From positions 10,702,037-10,766,036 of the forward strand of contig BSYO01000004.1 in the NCBI GenBank assembly GCA_033239525.1: a stretch of DNA of 64,000 nucleotides, written 5' to 3'. Made by a program: the position numbers and the translations under genes. The stretch's first letter is position 1, and each line of letters opens with the position of its first letter. This DNA comes from Nepenthes gracilis (Eukaryota; Streptophyta; Magnoliopsida; Caryophyllales; Nepenthaceae). Positions 12,501-25,620 of the stretch are shown here, piece after piece. The notes beneath the pieces are model-generated. The model saw only the letters and a program-made list of their open reading frames with translations, had not been told where the DNA came from and did not search any database.

Positions 12501-15500
12501 AACACAATGTTAATATCAATAGCCATATTTAGAAAATTAGCCTACAATGGCAACAAATTAGCCTAGAAAGTGGGTCATTGTTAGTAATACCATTAATGGC
12601 CACATATTTGAATCTCTTCCATATAATTGTATCTTTTCTATTTCTTTTTTCTCGGGAAATAAAGACTAAAACAATAATTGTCAACAAAAACTAGTTATCT
12701 CTTGATTAATTTCTTTTGAAAATTGTGAATTATCCAAATAAAATATTCACATAACATTTTATCCAAAGTTACTTTTCAAACATATAAATTTAACACAGAG
12801 CATCCTTACAAGTTTGGACATTAAAGCTTGAGGTGCATGGACTATAATATATAATGGTGATGAATAAATGTATTGGGACAAGCATTGAAGTCAAACTGGT
12901 TGTCATATCATCACAGGCATAACAAAACAACCTCAGATATTTAGTGACTTACTGTATGAAAGCATCAAGGATACTTGTCTCTATTTGTACACCTGTGCAT
13001 GTGTGTGCTATTGCTGTGTGTGACAGAGAGACAGATCAAAATCAAGCTACAGAAAAATGTATGATTTTGCTTTCCATGTGTGGAATTTTTGGAAAGTTCT
13101 GGCTAGCTTAGCTGGTAAAGAGTTAGTAGGATGTAGATGATAATTGCGCTATCGGCTACCATGGCCTCCACAATTGAACTCTGTTGATGCAGAACCACAG
13201 CGGGTACAGATCTTGAAAAATAATCTCATCACTCACCATGAAGGGGGTGGATAGGGAAAGAGATAAGAAGAAAAAGAAGACAACAATAGGTAAAAAAAAA
13301 AGTGCCTTCAAAGAGAGACAGTAGAATTATCAAGATTGCAGCAATGCCAGGGTTGATGAGAACAAAAATGCTAATATTGGTAACACATACTGAAATTTAA
13401 AACTAGAAATTGCATGACTACAATATGATCAAGGATGCTGAATAATTAATCAATTAAATATAAATGCAAATTAGCTGAATCAATAGATATCACATTACAT
13501 GGCACAGTGGAAGTTGGCATTTCCAATTCTAGCTCAAGGTAATAGAAGTTGTACAACTGATACGTAGCACACCTTCCAACTTGAGTTGTACTCTCACCTC
13601 TAGATCAGTCAAACCAAAGATCATACATTTTCATCCACCGCATGTTCCAGAAAAATGATAATTTTACCTGAGGATTGGCCCAAATTATTGGGTTGTGGTT
13701 AGGCTAAAGAAACTATATCAGGCTCATAGCTGTATGGGCTTGGGAAAGGCCATGGACAAACATAATAATGTTCGGTATCACTTATGGCCATTTTTGTATC
13801 ATATATGCTACTTGCAATATTTTGTTCTTTTCTCGTAGATATTTTACATGACATCTAAATTCCAAAATGAATAGACCAATGGGCTTTCAATCCAATTTGG
13901 CATATTATTTATACTTCAACATAATATAATTATTCAATTGAATTGCCTTTTTAATTACAAAGACAAATAAACAATAATCAGAAAGAAATCTTGACTTAAG
14001 GACCATTCTTATTATCATATAGTGCTCTCATCCAACAACACATCATTATGGAAGCAGTTCCAGCTTTTTTGGTTTGTCACACTTTTTCCCCTTCAGTGGA
14101 CTCTTCCTGCCTACTGAAATTGACAAAAATGATCGTGACATCTTTTTACATCCTATTCAGTCTCAGTATATCTCTGAAAGATTTAGACTCGTCATTCTTT
14201 TTCCACAACTTAGCTTATACCGTTACAGGTATATGACAGATAACAGATATACTTCATTACTTCATCTTCATTACTTCAGAGATTGGCCTGTCCCCAAGTG
14301 TAGATTAAAATTCATGTTGAAACATGCCCCATGACCGTTATGAGACAGCCGCAGAGCCATGGTGACCCTTATGTTTTGCTGATGATACTGCAGTGACACT
14401 ACAACACTGCATCACCAGGATTTAAAACCAGAAGTCCACGAGCAACTCACGCATCCCAGATTGAGCTCCAGTAGAAGTGGCTGACCTAAGCCTGGTAATG
14501 CTGCTTTGTCATGTAGTCTTTGAAATGCTTAAACTTAATTGTAATTCAAGGTTCTCATATGAACTTCTTCAGAAAGACTAGATTTCCCCATAGTTATCAC
14601 ATAAGCAAAGGAAGAAACAGACAGAGACAGAGACAAAATGAATGTATAATCCTCACTTAAGAGCTTATTTGGAAATAGATCATGCTATCCAAAGTGGAAG
14701 CACAAACCATTAAAGAACCATTCTTGCATTAATATCTTTTTAGGTGCAACAGGATATTTGCATAATTTTCTTGTTCAATATCTTAAACAGATAGACATGG
14801 CTAGGTGGATTAACATAGTTAAAAGAAACCAATAAATTAGCTAAATATTCTGAAGCATATGAGAATGTTTCGGACTTTATGATAACACTATATCATATAA
14901 AAGAAAAAAGTGAGCTCACAATTTCAAACAGCGCGAATGTTTGCAGTTGCACTGCTTTTGCCTCTTTGGAGTGCTATCTTTGGCTTCAACACTAGGCCGC
15001 AATCGTGCTTTTGGAGATTCTGGTTTTCTGGAGAAGACAAATTGTGTAACAGAAATTCAATTCAAGTTTCTTTCTGCAGTTTTAACAGTTCGTACTCATA
15101 TACAGTGAAATATTACATAAATGATACAAAATGTAAGGAATATGAATACTCCAGACGTCTGTGGACACAATCACCATAATGGGGGAAATCAGAAGAAGAG
15201 AAGAATTAATAATCATATTCTTTTTAAACTTCACACCAAAAGGGCACGGTGTACAAGAATACCCAGACAAAGAAGGCATTAGCTTGGCATGACCATGGTA
15301 AACTATGGTTGGGAAAACAGATAATTCCATTTCATGTAAAGAACTTAGGCTACTAGCACTTTAGGAGAGAATCATATGTCAGTCTCTGAGAAAGGAATGC
15401 CAAAGCTTAAGCAGGCAAATCCCATTCAGAAATGGGTGTGAAGCCATGTTAGCAAAATGCGAACATAGAAAATGTAGCAGTAAAGAAAACGTGCAGGGGA

Positions 15501-17041
15501 GAAAAGGAAGAAACACTAAAAGGAACTTCAATGCCTGTGAAAGAGAGCGGAGAACGTAAGGGAAGCTCAATAAAATGGTAAAACTTGTGCAGCACAAGAG
15601 AATTTGTTGCTATTCATTCATCAATATCAGTGTTAAAGTATGAAAGCATTCTTATACTTTACTTTTGTGTGATCTGTTGATATGGTACCAAAGGTTCCCT
15701 GACCAAGTGGAGAGTCAAATATTAAGAACCCTTGTTTCTTATAATTATCAATTTGTACAATGTATGGACTAGGGGAAAAAGTTTTTTGATTGAAATAGGA
15801 ATTAAACAGGACCCCTTAACTCTTAAGGGGTTAATTTCTCCCATGTCCTTTCTGGGATTGGATTTCAGGACCCCTTAACTCTTAAGGGGTTAATTTCTCC
15901 CTTATCCTTTCCGGGATTGGATTTTTTGAGTTGGTTAGCCAATGATATATGACCGTAGGTTTGCCTTTACAGCCATTACAATTTCATTCTTCAACCACAT
16001 TTTAAGTTGAAAAGGCATTGGAATAAAGAGGCTTTCAAGAGCATAAATCCATGTTTAGGCATTCACCTTAATGATTACATTTTAGAGTTGAGATTTTCCT
16101 TGACAAATAGAATTAGGGGAGAAACATAATACTCTTTTTTCACAAAAGAAAACGAAGGAAAGAAGCATCATAATTACTTGATTAAGCAATAAATATTTGT
16201 ACGCAGAAAATGAATGACAATATGAAAAATACTATCAGTTAACCAAAAAATAGCAGAGCGTTTTTAAATCAAATCAATCGTCCTACAGCCTTCCAGAATC
16301 CAACTACTGAATTCTAATCCATAATCAGATTAACCCATCAAAGAAATATGATGCACCCCCCGCAAATCGTCTGAAATAACTTGAGTTCCCAGCTCCGAAT
16401 CGAATGAAATGCAAAAAGATTACAATTTTACTAAGTTGCAAGAATTCAGATATCCTGATCTCCTTTTTCAATTGGCAATGTGTAATTATTTCCGAGTTAG
16501 AGAGAGAATAAATTAATAGAGGAGACGAGAGGTAAACTGAAAGAGGGAGAGGAGAGTACCGTACTCAAACCCTCACACAAAACCGGTTAACTATTCTAGC
16601 CATCGATCAAACTTTCACCAGACGAACAACTAGAAAAGTAAGCATAAATTAACAATATATAAAAATAGCTTTGGCAAGAACTCACATGATACGCACAGGG
16701 GGATGAGCCGTTTGTTGAGGCAATGACATCGTTAGCAACGGCAGCGGTGGAGTTGGAGGTCGAGGTGGAGGCGGATGGTAGTCGTTTTGAGCCTGCAACA
16801 GCGATTGGCTCGGAAGGTGAGTTAACGGGGGAGTCTGGGACTGCGGGTGAATCTGGTTAGGTTGCTCCGGCAACACCATACCGGTCGACGAGCCAGAGAC
16901 CGAAGTAAAATCCAGCTGCCTTGCGAGCTTCTTCGCTGGGAAATCAGCCGTCACCGTCACCGACGCTACTACTACCGTCGTTGGTGGCTCTCGTTGAGGT
17001 TCATTTGGAGTGAAATCGCCCCCTCCCTCGCTTCGCTCCAT
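6524..17041 (-). CDS. Tesmin/TSO1-like CXC (CPP/CRC-domain) protein, TCX5/6-like
   Basis: DNA-binding protein of the CPP family. Arabidopsis TCX5/TCX6 belong to DREAM-type complexes that repress cell-cycle and DNA-methylation genes; assigning that role here is inference. Exons in transcript order: 17041-16686, 15027-14920, 12494-12317, 11566-11222, 11044-10941, 10774-10680, 8068-7697 and 6756-6524. All are GT-AG with matching phases and give 596 aa. Residues 1-118 are a Pro/Gln-rich N-terminus with [12 protein letters not shown]1 is at about 144-184 ([18 protein letters not shown]), then the [10 protein letters not shown] linker, then CXC2 at about 226-266 ([19 protein letters not shown]). 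The C-terminal half carries [19 protein letters not shown] and a [20 protein letters not shown] segment, both typical of the TCX5/6 branch. The start is the first ATG of the N-terminal exon. Introns 1, 2 and 6 exceed 1.6 kb; intron 7 carries a SINE. Confidence 0.93.
7014..7180 (+). mobile_element. Au-like tRNA-derived SINE
   Basis: Begins GGAGCCTTGGTGTAATAGTA (pol III A-box-like) with a B-box-like TGTTTGAGTCATG. It ends with the block CACATAGCGGGAGTTTTGTG and a short T-run, the usual layout of the plant Au SINE family. CATATGCATTATG before it and CATACTCATTAAG after it are a possible diverged target-site duplication. It sits in intron 7 of the TCX-like gene, opposite to transcription. Many substitutions indicate an old insertion. 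Confidence 0.75.
8069..10679 (-). other. Intron 6 of the TCX-like gene (2.6 kb)
   Basis: GT-AG borders fit phase 1 on both sides. Most of it is unremarkable AT-rich DNA. It holds a coding-like relic at 9921-10400 and, near 8375-8480, short related words (CCAGTTGAACTG and CAACTGGTCAG) in inverted order that could be a degraded repeat. No extra in-phase exon was recognised. Confidence 0.6.
9921..10400 (-). pseudogene. Unidentified coding-like relic inside a TCX intron
   Basis: Read on the minus strand, several frames give short stretches that look like ordinary protein and run on from each other, for example [30 protein letters not shown] and [20 protein letters not shown], broken by stops and frame changes. 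I do not recognise the family. It could be a decayed processed copy of a gene, or chance. The longest piece, 89 residues, has no start context or splice support as part of the host gene. Confidence 0.25.
13101..13190 (+). mobile_element. Possible tRNA-derived SINE fragment
   Basis: TAGCTTAGCTGGTAAAG resembles a tRNA/SINE A box, and CAATTGAACTC about 50 bases later resembles a weak B box. No tail or duplication was seen. It lies in intron 2 of the TCX-like gene. Confidence 0.3.
15807..15924. repeat. Two-copy 59-bp tandem duplication with hairpin
   Basis: Two adjacent 59-bp copies (15807-15865 and 15866-15924) differ at only a few bases. Each contains CCCCTTAACTCTTAAGGGG, an inverted repeat with 8-base arms and a 3-base loop. 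It lies in intron 1 of the TCX-like gene. Confidence 0.9.
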
Positions 17042-17450
17042 AGCCTCGAATTTTCAAGAAAGCTTCAAACCTCAATTTGAGTTAAACCATGCCAAATTTT
17101 CAAATATTACCTCGCAAAATAAAACTCGAATTCAGTTTCTTCACTCCAATAACCACAAAAAACTAGAAACGCTGTCCAAAAGTCAACACCTTCTGAATCA
17201 AAACACGAATTTGTCGGAAGAATATTATACTTTCAAATCAAAACCAGTAATTTAGCTACTCAAGATTCACGACACAGACGTTGATAACTGAGGTAAATTA
17301 TCGAAAGCTTCGATCTTCAGCTGAAGATAGACAGAAAGAGGGACACAGATTAGAGCTGTGATTGTTGCCTGCTGAAGAGAGAGAGAGAGAGTGGACGAGA
17401 GCAAATAGCCTTCCTTTTCTCTGCCTCTCGCTCCCTCTCTCAGTCGAGCT
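17042..17450 (-). promoter_or_regulatory. 5' leader and promoter-proximal region of the TCX-like gene
   Basis: Upstream of the ATG the transcribed strand carries a CT-rich tract (GA-rich on plus at 17371-17390 and around 17430-17448), typical of plant 5' leaders and Y-patch promoters. No single TATA box or start site can be fixed. Confidence 0.4.
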
Positions 17451-19116
17451 TTTGAAATTCAATTACGAAAAATTTTTCGACGGTCGGATTCGCGAGCTAG
17501 TCTTATCGGACGGATCTCAATTGATAAATTGATCAAACGGATAGAATTCATAGATGTTGCGAATGACAGTTATTGACCGCTAGATTAAGGTAAGATAAGT
17601 ATAGGGTTTGGATTGCAGCGTGACGGAAGCCTCGCTACGAGTTAGTCCATCCTCACAGATTATTACATGATTCTTTTGCCGTACATTTGGCAATAGATGA
17701 GTGGATGTCATACCTATCTTCCGTGTGTCCAATCGCACCCGATCAGTTCTTATTATAGTAAGCAGTAGAAAAATCCTATCGATATGTTTTTTTTTTTATA
17801 TAAATATATTATTTATTCAATTCATTTTTTGATTGGTTTAATTTAATTTGTCTTTGTTAGTTAGATTGTCAATTAATCCCCCTCTTAATAATTTTAGTAA
17901 AGTGTTTGACCAAATTTTTGATAATTGAATCACTTGAAAATTATCAGCTATGTGATTATCAAATTAAAACGTGATTAAATACATATAAAAACGTTAGACA
18001 TACGATTGATAAAATCCAAAACCTTGCCATAATTATGAAAAAAATTTGAAATATAAAATTAAACTATTTTTATCATAGAGAAAAACTGAAATATAGACTT
18101 AACAGTTAAATCCAAAAGAGATATATGTATATATATTACTTTCAATCCAGGCTAATTTTATTATTACTGATTTTACAAATGTTCTTGAATATTTGTTGAT
18201 GACAGTCCACATGGTCAATTATAATTAAAACAAAAGGCAATAAAAAAAATAAACCACAATGAGACGATGGCATATATATATATATATATAAACTTATTTT
18301 AGTTAATAAAAAAAAGATTTAAAATAATTCATGCTAACCAAATACATAAACCCTAGGACGATTTAAATGGCCAATTATTTCATAACACCAACTACTGATT
18401 CAAAGGCATATGAGCAAATGTCATTTGGTAATTTATTATTGCTACTGATAGCATATCAGAAATGATATATTCTATAGTTTTCTCAGGGCTTCCTCTGAAG
18501 AAATGGCGTTGGCCAACCAAAACCTCTGATGACCTGAGGTTGAGGAGGCAGTTGAAACAAATCAACCAGCTCATCTCCATGCTTTCCTTGTACATCTACC
18601 ACATCAAATCAATCAAGGCCAGCAGCATTCCGCGCCCAAACCAGAAAAGCTGTCCAATGTAATCACTACTTCGAGTTTGTAACAAGCACGGGACGCCTTT
18701 TAACGTCCTTGATTCCAACAGTTGAGATTGTACTACAGAAGATGAAGGTTTCCAATTCGATTTTTGTTTTAATAATGTGATTTAATCTCCATCGTTTGTT
18801 TTATATCACGCAATCCTGACCGTTGGTACGACGACGATAGAGCTCAAAATATAAAAGAACCACAGCATGTTCCAGAAAAAGGGGGCACATAAACCAGGAA
18901 GAATTAGTCCAGCAACAGGAATCAAATAGACAAATGCAGTAGAACCTCTCTCTTGAACCCTGTTCAAAATCTCAGAAGGGTAATATAAGAAACAGCCATT
19001 CAATTTCACTCGCTCTAGGATGTCAAGGCATGGCATACTTTAAGCTCAAAATATATAACATCTAATACTATATGACAGAAGAACTAATAGTTCCAGATGA
19101 AAGATCTCATCTGCTG
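17451..19116. other. Intergenic region between TCX-like 5' end and zinc-finger gene 3' end
   Basis: AT-rich, with a TA microsatellite near 18272-18291. One plus-strand open stretch (18490-18662) encodes about 55 Lys/Arg-rich residues after an acceptor-like TTTTCTCAG, without recognisable homology. The 3' UTR of the zinc-finger gene should occupy the right end. Confidence 0.5.
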
Positions 19117-22100
19117 CTAGTAGACGCTGCCAATCCGGTCTCGCCTACTGCTGTGCCTGTCATCCCTGTCTCGTTCCATGTATAATTCCCGGGGGAAGTC
19201 CATTGGTGGTGGTCGACCCCTGATGGCAGTCCGGCTTCTCTCCCTCTCATCTCGCTCTGGCCACCGTCCACGAGGAGGCGGTGATGGTGGAAGTGGCGGC
19301 GGAGATGGAGGCCGCCTTTCATTTCCTTTCCGGTCATCTAGGAAACGGTCATGGGATCTGTCCCTAGAGACCCATTCGGGTGGTGCGAGCCTGCCAAACT
19401 TGCCTCGGTCCCTGAAATCTTCTTCAGGATAGTCCAGCCGTCCTCTACGCATGTGAGTTTCTGGAAACCTGCCTTCATGCCTGGAAGGCGGCAGCCCACC
19501 GGACCCAAAGTCCCTGGGCCCGTCTCTCAGCCAACCTCGTGGAGGAGACCTAAAGCCATTAGGAAATCTGCCTGGAGAACGATCCATAGGAGGACCTGGG
19601 AAACGCCGAGGGGGCCCAGATGCGGGAGGAGGGCCACCATATCCTCTTCTAGGGCTCCCCAGGGGTGCATATCGATATCTGCTACAATTGTTACAGTTCT
19701 CCCGCCTCGCAAAGTTCAGGTTGCCACATCTGAAAATCCATTGAGATGGAAATTGAACATAAATGTGAAGAAAAATGGATATCCCAAGGATGTGTTTGGA
19801 CTTTGGAATATATATTTATGGGAGTACTCATATTCCCAACAGTGAGGAACTCATCCGGGCATCTGGGATGGCTAGGATTACAAAATAAATCCAACAAATT
19901 TTATGTATTTCCTAATGGTTCAAGTTGACACACTGCAATAATAAGTGCATGTACCATAGCATTGGGTGAGTCATTCGAGCTCTCACTCGTGAAGAAAATA
20001 GGTCAAGGTCTCAAGAACAATATTGATTAATTTATTTCATTCATCTCTCTAATCAGCTTAAAATAGACATATATTCAAAGTAAGCATGATTGTCCAGATG
20101 CCTAGTAAAGGTTATTAGGTCACAAATGATAACCCAAGGCTACCGAGCTTCCAAAGCCTGCTACTCCTCTGAGCTCAGACACATTGCAAAATCCCCAAAG
20201 ATATATTTTTGCAAAACAAGATACTAATATATAATAACACATAGAGAATTGCTGTAGTATACTCGTTCTGTTCCTAACATGATATCAATCCAGACACCAC
20301 AAAGCCAATTGTAGCAACAAATATTTGGCAGAACATACATGTAACAGGTGGATTCTAGTCTAGAAAATATAAAAGGATTGCACCTCAAGTTATGCAACTT
20401 ACAATGGATCTGGACAATACCAATCTCCTTCTCTAGGTCGAACATTCGGGTTGTTTCTGTGCAGCCCTTCTCCTCTGAAGGGCCCAGGACCGGGTCCATG
20501 ACCCTCAAAAACTCTTCCAACAGACCTAGCACTACCACCAGCCCTTCTATGATAAGGGGGTGAGTAGTCTCGATACCGTCCAGGAGATCTCACAGCCTCC
20601 CTCCCACTGGCAAATCCACGGCGACGTAGGTCACCTGGATGATCAAAATCTGGGCTGTATCGGCGATCAACATCTCTGCGGTGCACAGGAGAACCAGAAA
20701 CTGTTCGCATTCTGTACCCTAGAAGAGGAAACAGGAGAGACAGGAAAAAAGAAAGAAAAAATAATATCGATGATGTAGAAAGAAAAACAAGCCCAAATAT
20801 ATAGGAAGATGAAAAATAAAATAAATCAGTGCATAATGCCAGAAGCTGCACAATCAATAAGTCTGGGGGGACAGATGTTGGTTTCAAAGAGTGATTACCA
20901 TACCACAGTATCTCCATCAGTTGTACAAACAAAAGATAAAGGTTTGGAGTGCAACAAGCTGAAATTGACTGCTCTCATCTTCTCCAATAAAAAGCCCAGA
21001 TTACCAGCATACACGCTTAAATCAGTGAGCATATAATGCCAAATTTACCCCTTTGCCCACACTCAAGTTGTTGCAATCCAAACATGTAAGAATCCACATC
21101 CAAAAATTTATGGGTCATATCGCGTGTTTATACTTAGTGACCCACTAAAGGAACTAAACTGGAACCATGAATCTGAAGCAGCCATAACTTCAAGGTGCAC
21201 CTTGATGACGATCAAGAAAAAACTTGGTATATGTTGCCACAATCTTATATAACTAGCATTAGAGAGCATGAAGCCAAACCGACAATCTCCCAATAGTTAG
21301 TTCAATAAATCTTCATGTGCAATCTGGCAAACAAGCATAGAAAGGATAACATAGTTGCCCCAAAGCCAAATACCACCATTTCAAGACTGACAAATTAAGT
21401 GGATATTTACTCACAGCTCTGAATACCTTTCCTCAACAGAAACATTTGACACTTCCTTTACACTTGGTTTAACAGAACAAGGAACTTTCTTGACCACATC
21501 ATTGGATTAACCCTAACAAAATTCTATTGTTCAACAAGACATTATTGATTTTTGAAAACCACCAAAATACAATGAAGTCCACAGGACTGATGAATAATTA
21601 ATCCCTTCTGTAAGAAAGTAAACATACAAATAAATTAGAGAAGTAAAGAATTGTTTGATGTCTGTAAACCCGCCATTAGAATCTTCAATCTATGGTAGAT
21701 GGCAGTTATTCATCGGATTCCATTTACACAGCAACATTTTGGCAGAAGGAAGACAGAAAATAGTGATGACAGCCATAATGCATAAGCTAAAAGCAGTAAA
21801 ATAAGGCCGAAAGAAAAATCCCCTCGTCAATAACAATTTAACGGTCAACCATCTCACGCACCATTCAGTGATCAACAATAAAGAGGCCAGATATATCCAA
21901 CCAAATCACTGTTTCTCCTCAGCAACTGTGGGATTCAATTTTGCCCAGGCGGAACTGAAGTTGACCAACTACAGGCAAGTCGTTGAATATGATTTTAGTG
22001 ATGGACTACAAAGAAAGAACAAATAACTGACCCAAATTCACCTTCAGCGACAAAAATGACAAACCACCTCATGCAACACTCAGCAAGATCGTAATTTTAC

Positions 22101-25100
22101 CATCCCATTGTGTGCTCCAGTGAAGTACCCATTCATGTCACAGTGACATTGGCTCAACCACCTTTGCTCCAATTGATGATTAAAGAGGTCCCATCCTTTT
22201 CCCCCAAATTATCAGCCCTTTCACAGTAGCTCAATCACCGGTCTTTCATCTAGTTGATTACAGAGGTAGGCCTTTCATTCCCCCCTTCCTGAACTACCAG
22301 CCCTTCCCATGTTACTAAACAAGGCTTTGCACCTCCATTCAGGTGCCTACCCGTAAAAGTCATCAGTTCACCTGAAGGTCCAATCCTATGGTAGAGGAGA
22401 ACAATTAGGTCACGGAAAACCTCATCTTTGCTCTTCCCTAACCCAGTCAAACGATCATCTGAAAACTTCTAGGCCATGCTATTTATAGCAGTAATCTTGG
22501 AGATAAATCTAATCAACACCCCACATCAGATCTGGAATCTCATCAAAACTTCAATAGTGCATTCCCAGGACAAAAAAAATATATATATGAGGACTTGACT
22601 GAGGCTAGGAAGCAAACCCCAACTATGTCCTTAGCTTAAGCAGGGAGCATCATCAAAAGAGCATGGAAATCATGCCAGACATAATATAGGGCATGGTCTT
22701 GACCAAATTACCCTTCCAGACTGACAAATTCAAAAGTGTCCACACAATTGAGTTAAAAATCCGGACTCACATATTGCTTTCCTCAAGATCCAAATTCTTG
22801 CACCCAGCAACAGCCAAAGCTGTAACAACAATAACGGAATTCATTTTCCATTTCGTTCACATAGTGGTGGTAGAACCACAATATAAGCAAATTCATTTCC
22901 TTATCAACCCACTTCATGATATAAAAACAAATGAAAAATAAGGATAGACACAGAAATCATGATAACAGAAAGTCACATAAGATTTGCTATTTTAGATATT
23001 ATCTACTAGTACTTATTACCTTTGCCATGTAAATAAAGAACTGCAAGAAATATGATAATAATAAATGGGTGCTGATGACCATGGCCATGAATGAGCAAGT
23101 TTCCATGGTCAGTATTCTTAAAAAAATAAAAAAAGGAAATTCAACTCACTAACCCCACAATTATTCTTAGCCATATATTTTAAGGGCCCTTCAAGAACGC
23201 TGGTAGAAATGAAACAGAACTAGTTGGACCACAGGTCAAGCATGCTAACTTCTAATTCATGTTAGAAAAATACCTCCCTATTGTTTATAGGTATCTGCTT
23301 TCATAAGCCTATTGTACATGGGCAGAAAAATGATGAAAGCTTGAAGATATATGACTCCTTCCAATCAATCATCTAATCATTATTGATGTATTCTATACCA
23401 TTCGTCACAAAGCATTCACATAAATTCCTAAGGGAATGAAATGTGCTTGTACATAATATCTCAACTTACAAAGAGATGGAAAAAATGGAAATGAAATTGT
23501 ACCAACCAAGATATTTTTGGTACAAGATTTCCCATATTTTTCACCTCTTCATTGCTCTTTGCAAGGTCAACAAGAAGACTACATTCAATGGAAGATCTCT
23601 GGAAAGTGGGGAATGTGCTACGAGACTAGTGCTTGTCCTTATGAACATTCAAAACATAGTTACATCCCACAGCCAAAGCTCGTAATTCATTTAAAAAAAA
23701 AGGTGACTCCACAATGAAAATCAACATGTAAGAGTCTGCATTCGAGACAGAGCTCTGATCTGGATTCAAAACTTCCATATGACCAAATACACAATTCTAC
23801 AATCACCCATGAATAAATAAATAAAGGTCATATTCTTAAATTCAGATCCGCTACACTTGCCACTTCACTGTTACAGTGGCACTAATGAAATTCCACGACT
23901 ATAAACCAAGCAAATGACAAATTGCAAGAGGTGGATAAGTGCAATTAATGACATCATTCCTTTTTTTTCCACTCCCATGTCAATAAAAATTACAATTGAG
24001 GAGTGGAAGCCACATTACAATGTAAAATGTTAAGAAAAAAGTCCATGGGAAATCAATCCATTTTAGCTTGGTTAGCAAGGCTTTCAACAACTGTATTTTG
24101 ACTCTTTTTCCATGAAGAAATGGGAGATGTTTGTTAACTGTCCTTAGAAGCTTCTTTTAACTATTTAACTTGAAAAACTCAATTTACACCAGCCATAATC
24201 ATAGCCAAACTACCCAATCGTCTATTTTGGTTGAGGGGAATACTGGGGTCTGATAAAATGACTAAGTACAATTGTAAACAATATGAACTAGCATGTCTCA
24301 TATTTTGATAAAAGCCAAATGTGGCCTCAACTCAGTCTGAGACCAATTCAGGTCCATGACAAATTCAATTCAGAAAAGCTCTTCAGATTAACCTTGTATA
24401 GTTCGTCTTGGGTGTGAACTGAGCTCAACAGTCACAAGCCCAAACAAATAGTTTGCCCCTGACAACTGATTAATTCTATTCATTTAACTCCAGCTGGGAT
24501 AATTTCAATAGATAAAGCAAGATTCTCAGCAATCCCTGAAATAAATAAAGGAATCTCATATAAATCATCAGATTTGATCCGAATTCTAGCTTACAAGATG
24601 GAAAAAATTCAGGTGACTCTTCCATCTATTTATAGAGGAGTTCCACACCATTATGGGTACGATATTCCACCCGCTCACAGGCATCTGTGATATATCTAAC
24701 AGGCAATATATCTCAGGCACACAATATGACAACTCTCCTGATACTAGATGCGACGTACCCTCACTGCACTAAGTCCCCTCCAATGGGCTAAACTTCGTTG
24801 CTAAGCCTCTTTATGCAGCTCTCATGATTTCTACAGCTCAAGCCACACATATTGTCTATGATTATCAGCCAAATATTGAGTTAACTAAAAAATTGAAGCT
24901 GATGTCATGATGGAAACATTCGGGTTTCGCTTCATATATTTTCGCAGGCTGGCCTCTGGCCAAGGGAGTCACCGTCGGATCGAGGCCGCAACAGAAGGAT
25001 ATATGAATTGGACAACGTAGCCAATTTGTTCTCTGAGATGCAAACGTCTTTATTTACTCGTACTTACATCCTTGGATTAAACGAAACACGAAGAAAACAG

Positions 25101-25520
25101 AGGAAATCATCGTCATACCAAAAGAATAATAAACCGGTAAAATATGCATCAATTCAGATTATCATAATACTTAAAAGCGCATGAGAATCAGAAAAGGACG
25201 CAGAAATGACTATTAAATGCACAAATTTCTCAGATACACAACAGGACCTTAGTTTACTAATTTACCTACAAAGCAAGGCTAACATGGAAGTGAAATTCAG
25301 TGAATCCGTTAAATGAAATTAGAATAAAAAACAATAGGCGAGACAAACCGTGTTCGTCGGAGTATCGCTCGGAACGAGAATACGGAGGAACGTCAAGACG
25401 GACCTCGCCAGGCTCGTAATCACTACCGGCTCCACCTCCACCGCCGCTATCTGATGGCCGAACAATGAGGCTGCTCAAGAGTGGCTGGTGCGGAGAGATT
25501 TGATCCTTTCTGGAATCCAT
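19117..25520 (-). CDS. RanBP2-type zinc-finger, Arg/Gly/Pro-rich putative RNA-binding protein
   Basis: Exons: 25520-25349, 20718-20403 and 19729-19117; GT-AG, phases 1 and 2, 366 aa. The start is MDSRKDQISPHQPLLSSLIV, an in-frame Met 33 codons inside a longer open stretch; the shorter start is chosen because the family begins this way. Exon 2 is rich in Arg, Ser, Gly and Pro (SPGRYRDYSPPYHRR). A single RanBP2 finger spans residues about 155-182: W157, C159-x4-C164, N168, C175-x2-C178 (LNFARRENCNNCSRYRY). It is split by intron 2 inside the C-x4-C turn. The C-terminal half is Pro-rich (RRPPSPPPLPPSPPPRG) followed by Arg/Asp-rich repeats, ending RIGSVY. RanBP2 fingers of this kind usually bind single-stranded RNA, so an RNA-processing role in the nucleus is inferred. 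Intron 1 is 4.6 kb. Confidence 0.9.
20719..25348 (-). other. Intron 1 of the zinc-finger gene (4.6 kb)
   Basis: GT-AG borders fit phase 1. The sequence is AT-rich without a recognisable transposon or RNA gene. Near 22,150-22,315 two adjacent stretches share the order GCTCAAxCACC, TTGATxA, AGAGGT, CCC-rich, CAGCCCTT, a diverged two-unit tandem repeat. Open frames inside it show no coding character. Confidence 0.6.
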
Positions 25521-25620
25521 GCTCTGTCTCCCTTCGTTCGTCTCTCTCTCCCGATGATCTGTGTTCCGGTATAACCCTAGTATCGCCGGGTCCCTAATTG
25601 CAAATAAGAACCTTTTCATG

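Noticed and set aside
13101..13190. Functional tRNA gene
   Set aside because: The stems do not pair as a cloverleaf and the B box is weak; at most a SINE fragment.
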